Positions 1 through 11,140 of a stretch of DNA of 55,643 bases are shown here, piece by piece. Source of the stretch: Fragilaria crotonensis (lineage: Eukaryota; Bacillariophyta; Fragilariophyceae; Fragilariales; Fragilariaceae); assembly GCA_022925895.1 (NCBI GenBank), contig JAKSYS010000405.1, positions 1-55,643 of the forward strand, read 5' to 3'. The translations under genes were made by a program, and so were the position numbers. How positions within the stretch are numbered: the stretch's first letter is position 1; each line of letters opens with the position of its first letter. The notes below the pieces were generated by a model that did no database searches, was not told where the DNA came from, and saw only the letters and a program-made list of their open reading frames with translations.

Positions 1-393
1 CCAAAATGACCTTCCTGAATCATAAAAATTAGTATCCTGAATCATTCATACATGCTGTACCTTTTTTATCTTAGATTTTTTTCGAAAAGTCCGATCACAT
101 TTTGTGGTCATTTGGTACTCACTGCTTATGCCCCTATCTGTACATGTACGTAACCCACGTCGTCCTGCAATATGTAATAAAGCACATCACGACTGTTACG
201 TTGGCGTCCGGAGTCCGTAGTCCCCAAGACAGCCGTAGTACCAGGGCCTCTGTGTATGTATACTGTACCGAAAAAGGAACCTGCAAGGTTTTGCACAGAA
301 ATGAGTCATTCACTGAGATCCGCTTAAAACGCACAATAATCAATTGTTGTTGCAGTGAGAAATTCACTGCGCTCGGGCGTGCAGCTCGACAGC

Positions 394-1945
394 ATGTCCT
401 CCTGTGAAACAATAGTCGACACCTCCAACCAATCGGTGCCTACTAGACGCTTATCTGGAGAGAGTTCTTGTGATTTGTATGCCGATGTGGAACGGACCTT
501 GCACCTTCGAAAGGAGGTTGACAATCGGTCGGCCGATCGAGCACACAGCAAACGCAGGGCTGTAGAGGGCTCCGAACGCAAGCTTTCACCCCGACCACAG
601 AAGGATTCGCAGAAATCCGACGTGGCAAGCAATTTCCATCGATCACCATCAGCTCCAGAGTTGCAAAGCCCAAGAAAATCAAGTGTGGATAGCGTGGCAA
701 CCAAAGCTTCAATACCTGCTCTTTATGAATATGAGGTTGCCCCAGAAAGCGACCACAATGCAGAACCAAGAAGCAATAGTCCGACGTCCGATACTGGGAG
801 CACATTATCGGAAGAAGAACAGGAAATAATTCGATTCTTGATGAAGACGACTAGTGTCAGGCATTCCATGAGATCGCTAAGTCCCAAAACGGCTCACAGC
901 AGGGCGTGCTCAACAGGGATCGAAGGAGTGGCGCGAAGGAACAGCGATCGTGATTACTGTTCCAGAAGCAGAGGTAATCTGTCGCAGAAAGGTACTGTAC
1001 CGTTACAAGAGGCTCGGAATGCCAGAATGGCATCTTCGCAGTCGCGACCACGGCAGCTGAGTTTTGGCAGCCAAGCTAGCGAACCTAACCGAAGTTCGTC
1101 ACGCTCTCGACCGCGGCAGCAGAGTTTCGACAGCCCAGTGACCGAACCCAACCGAACTTCGTCACGCTCTCGACTGAGGCAGCAGAGTGTTGACAGCCCA
1201 GTGACCGAATCCAACCGAACTTCGTCACGCTCTCGACCGCGGCAGCAGAGTTTCGACAGTCAAACAAGCGACCCGAACCAAACGTTGCCACGCTCTCGAC
1301 CGCGACAGCAGAGTTTTGACAGCCATGCAAGCGACCTTAACCAAAGTGTTCGCTCAAAGCCGGTGGCCTTCGTCGCAGGAAGAGAGCCTCCCGTCGAAGG
1401 GCGTCTGATAAAGATCCCATGACGTCCTTGTCACCCCGAGCAGTCGAGAATTAATTGCGCAGCCAAGCGTGTCACACTTGGTGGAACGGCATCACTCTGA
1501 ATCGTCGTCGAGACAGACTGATCTTGGACAGATATCTGCAACAGCTGGATGCACGTCAAGATCAGCCCCTGATTTAGGTTCTCCTTTGCGAAAACGAATG
1601 CCTCGCGTGCCAACTGGCAATCGCGAACACGATAAGAGCAATTGCAAAGAGGAGGGCAAGGAGAAGAGCAAGAGGAGAGACAAGAGCAAGGACAAGAGTA
1701 AGTGCAAGGACAAGACCAAGACTAGGAGAAGGACACTAAAGAAACTCCCAAAACCAGCAAAGTGACAGCCTCGCTTACAACGCGAAGTTGGAGAGCGAAG
1801 CTCGCCGAACACTTCGGTCGCAGTTTGGAAACGAATCCACCCATCGGTAAGGCTCGAAATTATCGACATGCACCGATTCCTACCACTCCTTTGCTCCGAT
1901 GATTTCGCGAGCGATATTCTCGACGACCTCACAGAAATCGCATAG
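394..1945 (+). pseudogene. Frame-broken copy of the Arg/Ser/Lys-rich disordered protein gene
   Basis: This is the counterpart of the intact 518-codon gene at 11141-12697; start (394) and stop (1943-1945) are at homologous places. Relative to copy 2 it lacks one A in an A run near 1356-1358, one C in a C run near 1434-1437, one G near 1724 and a CT dinucleotide near 1889. The reading frame is therefore lost after about 320 codons and the first open frame ends at 1422; the downstream part persists as an out-of-phase open stretch near 1469-1765. There are very few substitutions, so either the copy is very young or the indels are sequence errors. The function of the intact protein is unknown. Confidence 0.75.
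1041..1352 (+). repeat. 63-bp in-frame tandem repeat, copy 1
   Basis: Five consecutive units of about 63 bp encode a 21-residue motif of the form SSRSRPRQQSFDS followed by a variable T/S-E/D-P-N segment. The unit boundaries are visible from the recurring serine-arginine-proline and QQSFDS blocks. The same array is present at 11788-12099. Confidence 0.85.
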
Positions 1946-2835
1946 CACGCGATGAAAAAATCTATGCTGTCCAAGTTTTGAAAATCAAATCATTCGCGAT
2001 GATCGGGATGAACTGTGGTATTACTCGATGTGGAGTCATAGCTCCAAACACTTCCTGGGTGAAGCGCGCAACAAGAATAACGGACGTGAACTTTCCAGAT
2101 GGCTCGACCAGCAAAACCTTTTTAAATGAAGGCCTGGAAGCGCCAGGTTCGTGCCCATTCGGGGGACCCGAACACGAATTAATGTAGTTGACTAGTTGCA
2201 TCAGTATGCCAGTTCTTGAACAGGTAGTTCATACCTGGTATTAGTTGTTTAAGCCATGGCCACACTGCATTGTGAAATGAGCTATGAAACAGGTGGCGAG
2301 TGGTGTGCATACACATTAGTGCACAAGAGCATCTGGTATGGTTAGACTTAGGGTTCTCTAGACCGGGGTATAAAATTTGGACCCTAACCAAAAATGTAAA
2401 ATAGGCAATTCTTATGGTGTCACCCTGAAATTCATGAACTCATGAACTCCGTTCATTATCATCACTGAAATCAAAAACTCATTCGGTCCATCAAACGACA
2501 ATCTGTTCACAATGGATGACAATGAGACTCATCATTATGATATTCATGCAGTTGACTGGGATGATGACACGGATATGATGGCTGCTGCTGTGTTGGTAGT
2601 AGTGAATACCAACATAGCTATCATGAATTGTATCATGCTGCTCATGAAGAACAACAGGAACAAGAGCGACTTCAGTTGATGGATGACGTCCTGCCACCAA
2701 ATCAAGCCTACAGACATCCACCAGTACCGCAATACATACAAGTACCGGTAATGTTGCACGGTGGCACCACACGTCTCTGCACTGCTACCTTGTAGTACAA
2801 GGTCCGTAGGCGAGAGCTCAATAGCTCATAGCTCC
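1946..2835. other. Spacer between the two duplicated genes, copy 1
   Basis: The stretch matches 12698-13590. It holds a TATAAAA string at 2369-2375 and, at 2512, an ATG that in copy 2 opens an in-frame extension of the SMP-30 gene. Here that extension is broken by a one-base deletion near 2637 and a two-base deletion near 2772. Together these restore frame, but a stop lies between them. No independent gene is recognised. Confidence 0.6.
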
Positions 2836-3186
2836 ATGAGCGACAGCCAACAAACAGCAACCAATATGAGTGACCCAAATGCACTCAAGTCGATCTTGAC
2901 TGGTCCTCCTGAGACCACAGCTCACCTAGTCTGGGATTTGAAGTGCGAGCTAGGAGAATGCTGTCTTTATGATGACGAAACCAACGAGATCGTGTTTTCC
3001 GATATTCTGGGGAAACGTCTTCACAAGCTGTCCTTGGAGAACGGTGCCACAAAGTCTTTTGAACTTCCAAAGATGTTGGGATCGTTTGCACTTTTGGAGA
3101 AGGGAGCGAAGGGATACCTCTGTGCGTGGGAGGATTCGTTTCAGATATACGACGTGGAGTCGAAGCAAGGTCCGCCCGAAATGTGA
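2836..3186 (+). pseudogene. Truncated SMP-30/gluconolactonase-like gene, copy 1
   Basis: From the ATG at 2836 the frame encodes the first ~112 residues of the same protein as 13591-14574, including the LGE metal-ligand motif. At 3171 homology stops, and the reading frame runs four more codons into retrotransposon DNA before a stop at 3186. About two thirds of the beta-propeller, including the later metal-binding Asn and Asp, are missing, so no active enzyme is expected. The remaining 3' part of the gene was not found on the far side of the retrotransposon, so this is a truncation and not a simple insertion. Confidence 0.85.
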
Positions 3187-6100
3187 AGGAGCGATTCCCA
3201 GAGTTGACCAGCTCTTCGAATTTGCTCCACGAGTTCTTCGATAGAAAGAGATCCTGAGCTGTCCAAGATGCCTTGGTTGGTGTCATCAACAAAAGCTCCA
3301 ACTCGCCACTTTGTACGGAGGTCGTTCCACGGGTCGGAAAAATCGAGTCCAGGAATCTCGTCTTCATCGGAGATGCGGTCCAACGCATTCAATAGAATAA
3401 CCACAAGGCCCAGCCAGATGGCTGGGGAAGCGCCACTACCTTGTCCGTGCCGAAAAGAGGTTCCGTTTCTGATCCTATATGCTTGCGAAGCTGTCCCGTA
3501 TGCATGTTTGACCGAGTATTGCATCGTCCGCAGTGTCTCCGCTTGACATTTAACGGCCATCTTTGGCATCCCAAGGCGACGGCAAGCGATCATCCCCAGG
3601 GATGTAATAATTCTGTCATAACAGCCAGTTGCATCATTATCCATATGGGCACTATTAGCTCGTGTTTGTCTAATTAAGTCTTTTCCAGACGAGCAAAGTA
3701 CAGGGCGTCAGTTGTCATGCGACGCGGGCGTGACCCATGCTGTTGGTCATTGAGTGCCTGGTCGCTCGGCATTTTTGACCATTCGCCTCCCGTAGATGAT
3801 TTTTAGAAACAGATTGTAGTCGGCTTCAAAAAGATGAATCACCCGTAGACGTGTCAGAAAGGGGCGTCCAGCGTCTTTCTCGATGAGCGGAGTCACCGAG
3901 TGCGTCCAGCGTTCAGGAGCAAAGCCATTAGCGATGGGTAGATTCAAAAGTTGAGTATGAAGGTGCGCAGTATCATCGTCGAGGATTGCCGTGCGATAGT
4001 GCCCAAGATGGCGACCAGAGGGAGATGTCGAGGTTGATTCTTTCCATTCTTTGACGGTGCGGATGAACTGCTCTACAGAGATGGTTGTAGAGATAGGTTT
4101 CACTGAGGCCGGCCGCCTGCATTCTTCCAGAAACACTTGGAGTTCACGCCGCATCGGGAGACCAAGATATTCGACACAGGCGCCTCTACAATGGCTGTGG
4201 CAGGTTCAGTCAGACCGTCGTATCCAACAAGATCGAATAGAGCACCATGACCGAATGGGGTGTCCTTGGCTTGGCGAAACCATTCCTATTGTACCGAGTG
4301 AGTTCCTCTTCGATGGCATCACAGTCGATAAGCGTTGTATATTCAACCGATGTTTTGTCAGCCTGTGCCATAGCAATGAGTTGAGTGGCAGACGCGTGCC
4401 CATTCGCATCGCAGAACTTAGAAGCCACTTTATGATTCTGAACTCCAGAAGGGACAAAAAGTTTTGATAGACCCCAGCATGCCTCTCCTGCATGGACGCA
4501 TGGATGACGCTAAAGGCTTCTCATGTTTTCGATGTTAATAAGGCGTCAAGCCGACGAATCTTTGTTTCATTTGCGCTGCGAGCGCCAGCTTTGATTTCCT
4601 CGGGAGAGAAGTGTAAGCTGTGGTATCGTTCAAGAGTGCCCAAGAGATGTACTGCGCGATGATCATACGCAGCATTGCGAATTGTGCGGAGCAGTTTAAT
4701 GGCCTGTTTCCATCTCTGTTTGAGAGTTACCACGTCCGAACACTCGTCATTTGAGAGAGATGTTGAGGGACTTGGTTCTAGCAAGTAGACTTGCCAGAGC
4801 AGACCGGAGACATACATTGCTTTCAACTTCTCGCAAGCGAAGGTGCCAGTAGCGTGCAGTCAATCCAGCTTCTCGCAGTTTCGGAGACCATGCGTATTTC
4901 CCACTTGGCCGACGAGCTTGTTTCTCTGCGTGAAGCATTCCTCTTGTGACATCGCGATCAATTGCATCAAAGCTTTCTTTACATTGCTCTGGTGTGAGAG
5001 TGGACGCCACTGTTGTTAGATCTGCAACACGATCCCATAAACGATGGTCATCCGCATATTGCTTAAAAGATTCAAGATAGCGGTCCACCGACGGTTGATC
5101 TTCTGACCGAAGTGCTCTCGCTTTGGGTGGCGCAATTTTTTCGACCGATCCCATGAGTGATGTGAAGTCCAGATCGATAAAGATGCCCCTGTGTTTTGAG
5201 AAAATACCATTATCATATGCAATGTATCCCGCATTCCGGATGACCTGAACGATAGCAGTTGATCCTAACATGTAGTCAATGCGTCGACCGGTTCCATATT
5301 TGTACGTTGCAGGGGGATCAGAAGGTCCGAGAAGATGTAGATCTGTAAGTGTGCATTCGTCGATGAGATGTGCTAAGCCACAGGTTGTGTCCTGGCCAAG
5401 TATTTCATTTGCATCAAGAGAAACAATTACTTCGTGGCCCCTGGATTGCAGATTGTTCACAAAGGTGACCAAATCGGTGATAAACTGCCTTCGTACATTT
5501 GGTTTGGAGACCCCTTGAGATAGTAGGAGAGAGTGCTGTTGATCGAAGAAACCAAAGCCTCCAGAGGGTTGCTGGCGTGGGCTGCGGTACGCCGTGATAA
5601 TGGCAAGAAGCTTTCCTCGTTTTCCCAAGTAGCAGAGACCCGACCATCGTCCAAGGCCCGAGGGGTCCACCAGAGGTGTACCCGTGCTTCGAGTAGCCCA
5701 TCGGTCTGTTGTTGTCATAAACGTACCGCCTGGTTGGTATCCACTAGTAGAGCCCGACAGACGAGCAGAATCAGGGGGAAGCGTGCTGGAGGAGAAGGCA
5801 CTGCGTGACGTGCAGAAGTGTTTGCCGATAGGGCGTTGGAGACTTTGACGGACTATCGGATTGGAGAAATCAAGTCCCGGATCTGCCCAACAGAAGGTAC
5901 CGATCTTGAGTTGCGCCATACTTGACACATATAGTGCAATTTCGTCGGCGTCGTTCCTTAGCCCGTCGATGTTCTGAAAGTATATGCGATGAAGGTCTCC
6001 AGGGTCGTCATGGATGGAGTCACCCCATGTGTTGTCGTCTTCCTTGCAATGATGTTCGGAGGGTGCAGAGGTGAAAAAATTAAACAGAGTCTGTGCAGTG

Positions 6101-6210
6101 GGCGCCGCAGTTTCTTTTTCTGCCAGTGCGTTGACTGGCGAGAGAAGGAGACGGATTCTGCAGACGAGTCGATGAGGCACGAATCGTGTCACTCCCGAGA
6201 GTAGCAACAA
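3172..6210 (-). pseudogene. LINE ORF2 remnant: endonuclease and reverse transcriptase
   Basis: The 487-codon open part (6210-4750) carries the endonuclease: a QNIDG motif, a D-A-N motif in SLDANE, RIDYM and the C-terminal SKHRG with the catalytic-type His. The position where the family has a catalytic Glu reads WADPGLDF, i.e. Asp. The RT follows in other frames: a fingers region at about 4154-3750 (SPSGRHLGHYR, PERW...PLIEKD), then NDQQHGSRP near 3746, motif A-like DNDATGCYD near 3644, motif B-like GQGSGASP, and motif C FVDD near 3300. At least four frame changes and in-frame stops separate these blocks, so the ORF is dead as sequenced. The last residues of the RT frame read antisense SMP-30 sequence across the 3171/3172 junction. 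Confidence 0.85.
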
Positions 6211-6237
6211 TCTGTGCCAGCGCTAGAACTGGGAAGA

Positions 6238-8823
6238 CTAACATGGGTACCCTCCACTGGAGCCCATGTCTTCGTTGTATTGAAGGCTCAAGTTGGATGT
6301 TGATGGTGACTTTGTTGGAGTAGAGGCGGCGCGTCGTTTCAATGGATTGGTGGCTTTCTTTGGCGTACCAAGAAGAGCCAAGACTGTGTTTCCTTGGCTC
6401 TCCGGAGGAAACAGTTGAACACCCTGCATGCCGTGTCCCTCAGATGGAAGTGATTGATGAGATGCTGGTTCGACCCAGAGTGGATCTTCATGAAGCGGAA
6501 TAATGCCAGTAGGGGTTGGTGACATAGGAGGAGAAAGTCGCTTGCTGACCATGATGGCCTTGAACATGGCCTTGATTTCTGCTAGCGACGAATCGAATTT
6601 GTCCAGTCGACTATGAGCAGAGGCTGCAGTGAGCCCAGAGTGCGAGGACGAGCGAGATACCTTCGACTTCGCAGACTTTGACATTTGTGACTCAACTGAA
6701 TTTGTCCCAGACGGGAGATCGAGTTGAGCCTCGAGGATGGCAATTTTTTTGCGTTGATTGATCTCGATGGATGACATTTTTTCTTTCGGGGCGCCTTTCG
6801 CTTTCGAGAGCAGAGTTTCCTGAAGAGGTTTGCGCCATGCAATGGACCCTTTGGAATGCGTTGTCCCATCGATGGTGTCACCTCCAGTCAGAGACGAGAC
6901 TGGAGAGAATAGACTAGAAGTGTCATCCGTAGGAGCGTCCTTTTTCGTCCTAATCCTTTTTGCCAGAATCGTGTCGATGTTTTTTGTAAAGACGGTCGTT
7001 GGAATGTCGGGATGGGTCACGAGGCTCTCCGAATAAAGTTTCACTGCGTGCGACAGGGTCGGATTTCGACGTGTCCAATAATTCTGAAGTTCCACCTTTG
7101 CCTGGAAAAGTGACGCCGAAGGAACCACTAATACTGTTTTTCCTTCATTGGTACCACCGTTCTCAAGATCCAACTCCAGAGATTCGCCGTCGGGTGATAA
7201 CAGACTTTTTGCCCATTGGCGAGGCGTGCGACTGACGGTTTCACCAGAATCAAAAAACTCAGTGACTTCAGTATCAATCGCTGCAGATGCCGCAAAGAGA
7301 AGATGAGAAACGTCGTCAAGGTATTCATTATGGACCTTGTAGATTCTCTGATAGTCATGTTTGAGGTCTGCTTGGCTCCAAGTGCAAGACGGGAGATAAA
7401 GATTTCCGGGTGGAGACCCTCGCCGCATAAGGCAGTACTGAGATGTTCTGCTAGTTGTGTTGCCGTAGATTTACCACAACGTACGGTGAGGATAGTGATA
7501 CGGCTGCCTGTCGGGTTGGAATGCCTGAGTTTGATGTCAAATACCGCGCATCAGGAGGAAGGACCTCATTACAAAGATACTTCAAGTACTGTCCGCGATG
7601 AGTCACTGATGCATCTTTAGTAGGATGTCGCCTACATAGGTGAGTTCGCCTTGTGAAGCTGGAACTGCAGATGGGTCAAATGTCAGGTTTTCACCGCGTT
7701 TGGCAATAGCCAATACCTTCGATTTCATTACGTGCGAGAACTGAGCCCCAGTAGCACATATGCGAAAGCTAAAATAGAAGCATTGCTCTTTTGCGACTGG
7801 TACGACACGAATGCTGAGGAACTTTGATAGCTGTGCCGGGTCGATGTCAGGTGTTGCATCCATTTGATCAACTTGCCATTCCATCATCCATGAGTGATCG
7901 GTATTAAAGCAGGAAAGGATCGGTGCAAGGCGCCGATGCATTGTTGCCGTAGATGACCGAAGCTCATTGAAATCTTTTGGAGCCCAGCGGGTTTCAACAC
8001 GAACCACGTGCTTAATCGCTGATGGACGTCGAACTTGGTGAGTCAGTGATGGCTGATCTGTCGCCTTGGGCTGGTCGGTGGCAGTAGTCGTACTACTGCT
8101 GGACGTGACGGTAGCTCCAGTAATAGAGCTTGTTGTCGTGGAAGACGATTTGTTGCGTTTCGTCGAATAAACAACTGCATCTGCTTGTGTGGTAGGAGGT
8201 TCATCAGAGGAGGACTGAGATGATTCCTGTAAGACGATTGCAGGCGACTCTGTCGCTGCTGCGGTGCTTAACTTCAAGGTTGCAGCAGTACGAAGCGAGG
8301 AGATTATCTCTTTGTCACTGCTGTCAGCAGAGTCAATATCCATAGCGGTGTTTTGTTCCGCGGGCTGCTTAAGGCCGAGGAGGTATGAATCCATGTCGTT
8401 CAGAGACAGATCGAAGAAGCTGGGATGAGTCTGCGCGAGTGCAGTCTCAACAGCAGAGATTGTTTGCATCAGGAAACCATCAATTTTTGCATGATTTTCC
8501 AAGTGATTGCGATAATAACGAGCCAATCGAAGATTTTCGGCTTCGACTGATTCGTGGGCTTTGTGAGAGTAATATTCATCGGGACTAACGAAGTCCTGAA
8601 TACCGAATGAAACATAGGTGTTCCAAGAGTTGACAGACAGATTTTTGTATGCTCTGTTGTAGTTTTTGATGCGTAGCGCAATCACAGAAGGGTCGATGGT
8701 TTTAAAACCAATAAGGGTGGGGGGAGCCTTGTACCCTAAAGGAGGTAGGGCGGACAGAGCAGCAGCAGTTTGGGGATGCAGTGAACCCTTGGTACCGCGA
8801 CTGGATCGTTTGGGATCCACCAT
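6238..8823 (-). pseudogene. LINE ORF1-like protein, frame-broken
   Basis: Two long open stretches, 8823-7603 (406 codons) and 7428-6238 (396 codons), are separated by ~175 bases in which the coding signal continues in the other two frames (LPPDARYLTSNSGIPTR, then RCGKSTATQLAEHL). I therefore read them as one ~860-residue protein with at least two frameshifts. The N-terminal part has a Ser/Thr-rich linker; the C-terminal part is Lys/Ser-rich and polar. I recognise no zinc knuckle or RRM. The ORF1 role is inferred from its position just upstream of the EN-RT ORF (27 bases apart), not from homology. Confidence 0.6.
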
Positions 8824-10744
8824 GGTGGATGGCTGACAATTTCGGGTGCAGATTCACGAAAAAACGGACGGACAGACAGAACGCTTCTAAAATCTCTGCT
8901 AGGAATTGTGTGAGAGCACCACAAACGTAATAATACGCATACACTCAATTCACCACTAGTACGTGTCAACAAAACCAAAATAAGGCAAACGTCGTATGTT
9001 GATGTGTTTACAATTGTATTTGCATTTATGTTCAAAATACCCATCAGCTTCATGCTGAAGAGAAATGCTTTATACCGTCAGTGATGTTTGGGAGCGACAT
9101 AACGTTAATTCAAATTCTTTATCTAGCATTAAATTCTTTGTGCACACGTTCTCTCTCCAAAACTATTACTAGTACATGATTGTTGTTTTCTTGCCAGTGA
9201 CATCACTAGAATTCAATTCTTATTCCTTCATTCCCTCATTGTGACAACCAGCAGTATACTAATTTAAAAGGTTAACAACGTATTCAAACTTTTGCAAGGA
9301 CAAACTATGTACCCGCCCTGCCTCAGCCTATCCCTCATCTTTGGGCCGTGAAGGGCTTTGCCTTTCCTTTTCGTGGCTGAACAACTTCTGTTGGACTCCG
9401 AACTTTGCATATCTCCCTGGAACACTGAAAGGTTGCATGGTTGAAGAAGCAATGCTCAATATTGTTTGTAGTTGAGTTACTATTAAACAAAATCTTGAGC
9501 TGAAAGAATACACGTTGCTTGAGGATTTCTTGCCATGCCGAACAATGACATCTCATTGTCTACAGCAGCTCATGATGTGCACATCTTATTGAGCTCAAAA
9601 GTGGCAGAAATGATGCTCGTGTAATTTCTGAAGCACGGCTGATGATAATGCTGGTATCTATGCAATCTTTGCTATTGAGTAGCCACAGATGCAAAATGAA
9701 CATCATTTCCTTTTGAAATAATGAGGTCTTGCAAAAATGGTGGGTGTTTCAATAATTTTTACACCACTTTGGGGCCAACAGGACTTTTAAAGATGCATTT
9801 CAAGATCAAATGCGGTGGCCTACAAGTTGGCATTGGAGGATTCCATTGCAGTTCTTGGGCTGGATGGCCAACACAAAAGTTGCATATCTTTTGAGCTTAC
9901 TGGAATCAACAAGGGGAGCCATTTGAACATCTAGCTTGCTATGCTGCACTCCTTGATGACTTCTATGTAGAATCTGAGTAGTTCAATGTGCATTTAATAG
10001 TGTCACTATGTTCCTATTGACCATCATGGGCAATTCTATTTTTGAGTTTGCAGCAGTAATACTCCTACACAATCTTGTTTTTTATGGCTTTAATAATGGC
10101 ACATAACAGGATTTATTAAGGTACGTGGACCGGGTGGGTTGACACTAGATTGCAAGGCAGGAGCCAAACTGAGTTGGGTCTGGGTCGGCTACATACGTTA
10201 TGACAGGTAGAGAAAGTGTTTGTAATGATGATTGGCAGGCTTCGACGTACTCTGGAGCTCTGGAGCTCTACATCGAAAGCACAGTAGTATCTAGTAGTAC
10301 AAAAGTCGAATTTACGACCAGGAACTCTATGATAATGCAATCAAAGTTGAACATCCTACAAGGGACCAGGACCGGGGACACCCGCAAATGCGTTTCTGGA
10401 TTGGTACCAGGTACAAGTACAATACCTGGTACCTGGTACGGAGACCAACGACGGCACACCATCCCACTATTACGAGTTACGAGACCACCCAAGAACCCTT
10501 TTCTCCATTAGTTGATTTCGGTGTCATCGACAGAATTGTCGCCGATCACTCAGCTTGAAGATTTGTCAGAACTTTCGGGTACTTGTAAATAGTTTTATAA
10601 ACTGTCGTCGTAGGCAGAGATGCACTTGATGCGAATATTGTAACTTGTAACCAAAGGTGCTATTGGAACTCATGAGTCATTTGTCTTGATGCAAAGGAAA
10701 TATGTCATATTGTTCAGAGTCTGCTAGGGGTCATTAGGGCTTAG
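8824..10744. other. Non-coding stretch upstream of the LINE
   Basis: The first ~150 bases are probably the 5' UTR of the LINE. The rest is AT-rich with no credible ORF. Around 9780-9990 short open pieces hint at an old decayed ORF, but I cannot name it. GTAC-rich sequence appears at 10370-10440. Confidence 0.5.
10403..10433. repeat. Perfect 11-bp inverted repeat (GGTACCAGGTA)
   Basis: The arms GGTACCAGGTA (10403-10413) and TACCTGGTACC (10423-10433) are exact reverse complements with a 9-base loop. This is one of many GTAC-centred palindromes in the spacers of this window. Its function is unknown. Confidence 0.8.
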
Positions 10745-11140
10745 CCAAAATGACCTTCCTGACTCATAAAATTTGTGTCCTTAATCGTTCATACATGCTG
10801 TACCTTTTTTATCTTAGATTTTTTTCGAAAAGGCCGATCACATTTTGTGGTCATTTGGTACTCACTGCTTATGCCCCTATCTGAACATGTACGTAGCCCA
10901 CGTCGTCCTGCAATATGTAATAAAAGCACATCACGACTGTTACGTTGGCGTCCGGAGTCCGTAGTCCCCCAAGACAGCCGTAGTACCAGGGCCTCTGTGT
11001 ATGTATACTGCACCGAAAAAGGAACCTGCAAGGTTTTGCACAGCAATGAGTCATTCACTGAGATCCACTTAAAACGCGCACAATAATCAATTGTTGTTGC
11101 AGTGAGAAATTCACTGCGCTCGGGCGTGCAGCTCGACAGC

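Larger units (their letters stand above)
1..3171. repeat. Segmental duplication, copy 1 (left)
   Basis: This segment aligns to 10745-13926 over its whole length, already from the first base of the window, so its true left edge lies outside. The copies are almost identical in the coding parts and differ mainly by one- or two-base indels, with a cluster of substitutions in the first ~60 bases. Identity ends abruptly after position 3171 (partner 13926). Copy 2 is 11 bases longer overall. Both genes carried by the unit are open in copy 2 and broken here. Confidence 0.95.
3172..8823 (-). mobile_element. Decayed non-LTR retrotransposon (LINE, APE-type endonuclease + RT)
   Basis: Read on the minus strand, an ORF1-like region (8823 to 6238) is followed by an ORF2 with an endonuclease/exonuclease/phosphatase-fold domain and then a reverse transcriptase. 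The order EN then RT and the absence of LTRs or integrase point to an APE-type LINE. Both ORFs contain several frame breaks. The element ends at 3172 just after the RT palm, without thumb, RNase H, 3' UTR or A tail. Loss of the 3' end is the opposite of the usual 5' truncation in target-primed insertion. The 5' limit is uncertain; I use the first ORF1 start. Confidence 0.85.

Noticed and set aside
1041-1352. Regular repeats considered as a CRISPR array
   Set aside because: Units are contiguous 63-bp in-frame coding repeats without spacers, in a eukaryotic gene.
3172-8823. LINE read as a clean insertion into the SMP-30 gene
   Set aside because: No SMP-30 sequence resumes beyond the LINE 5' end, no target duplication is visible, and the LINE lacks its 3' end.
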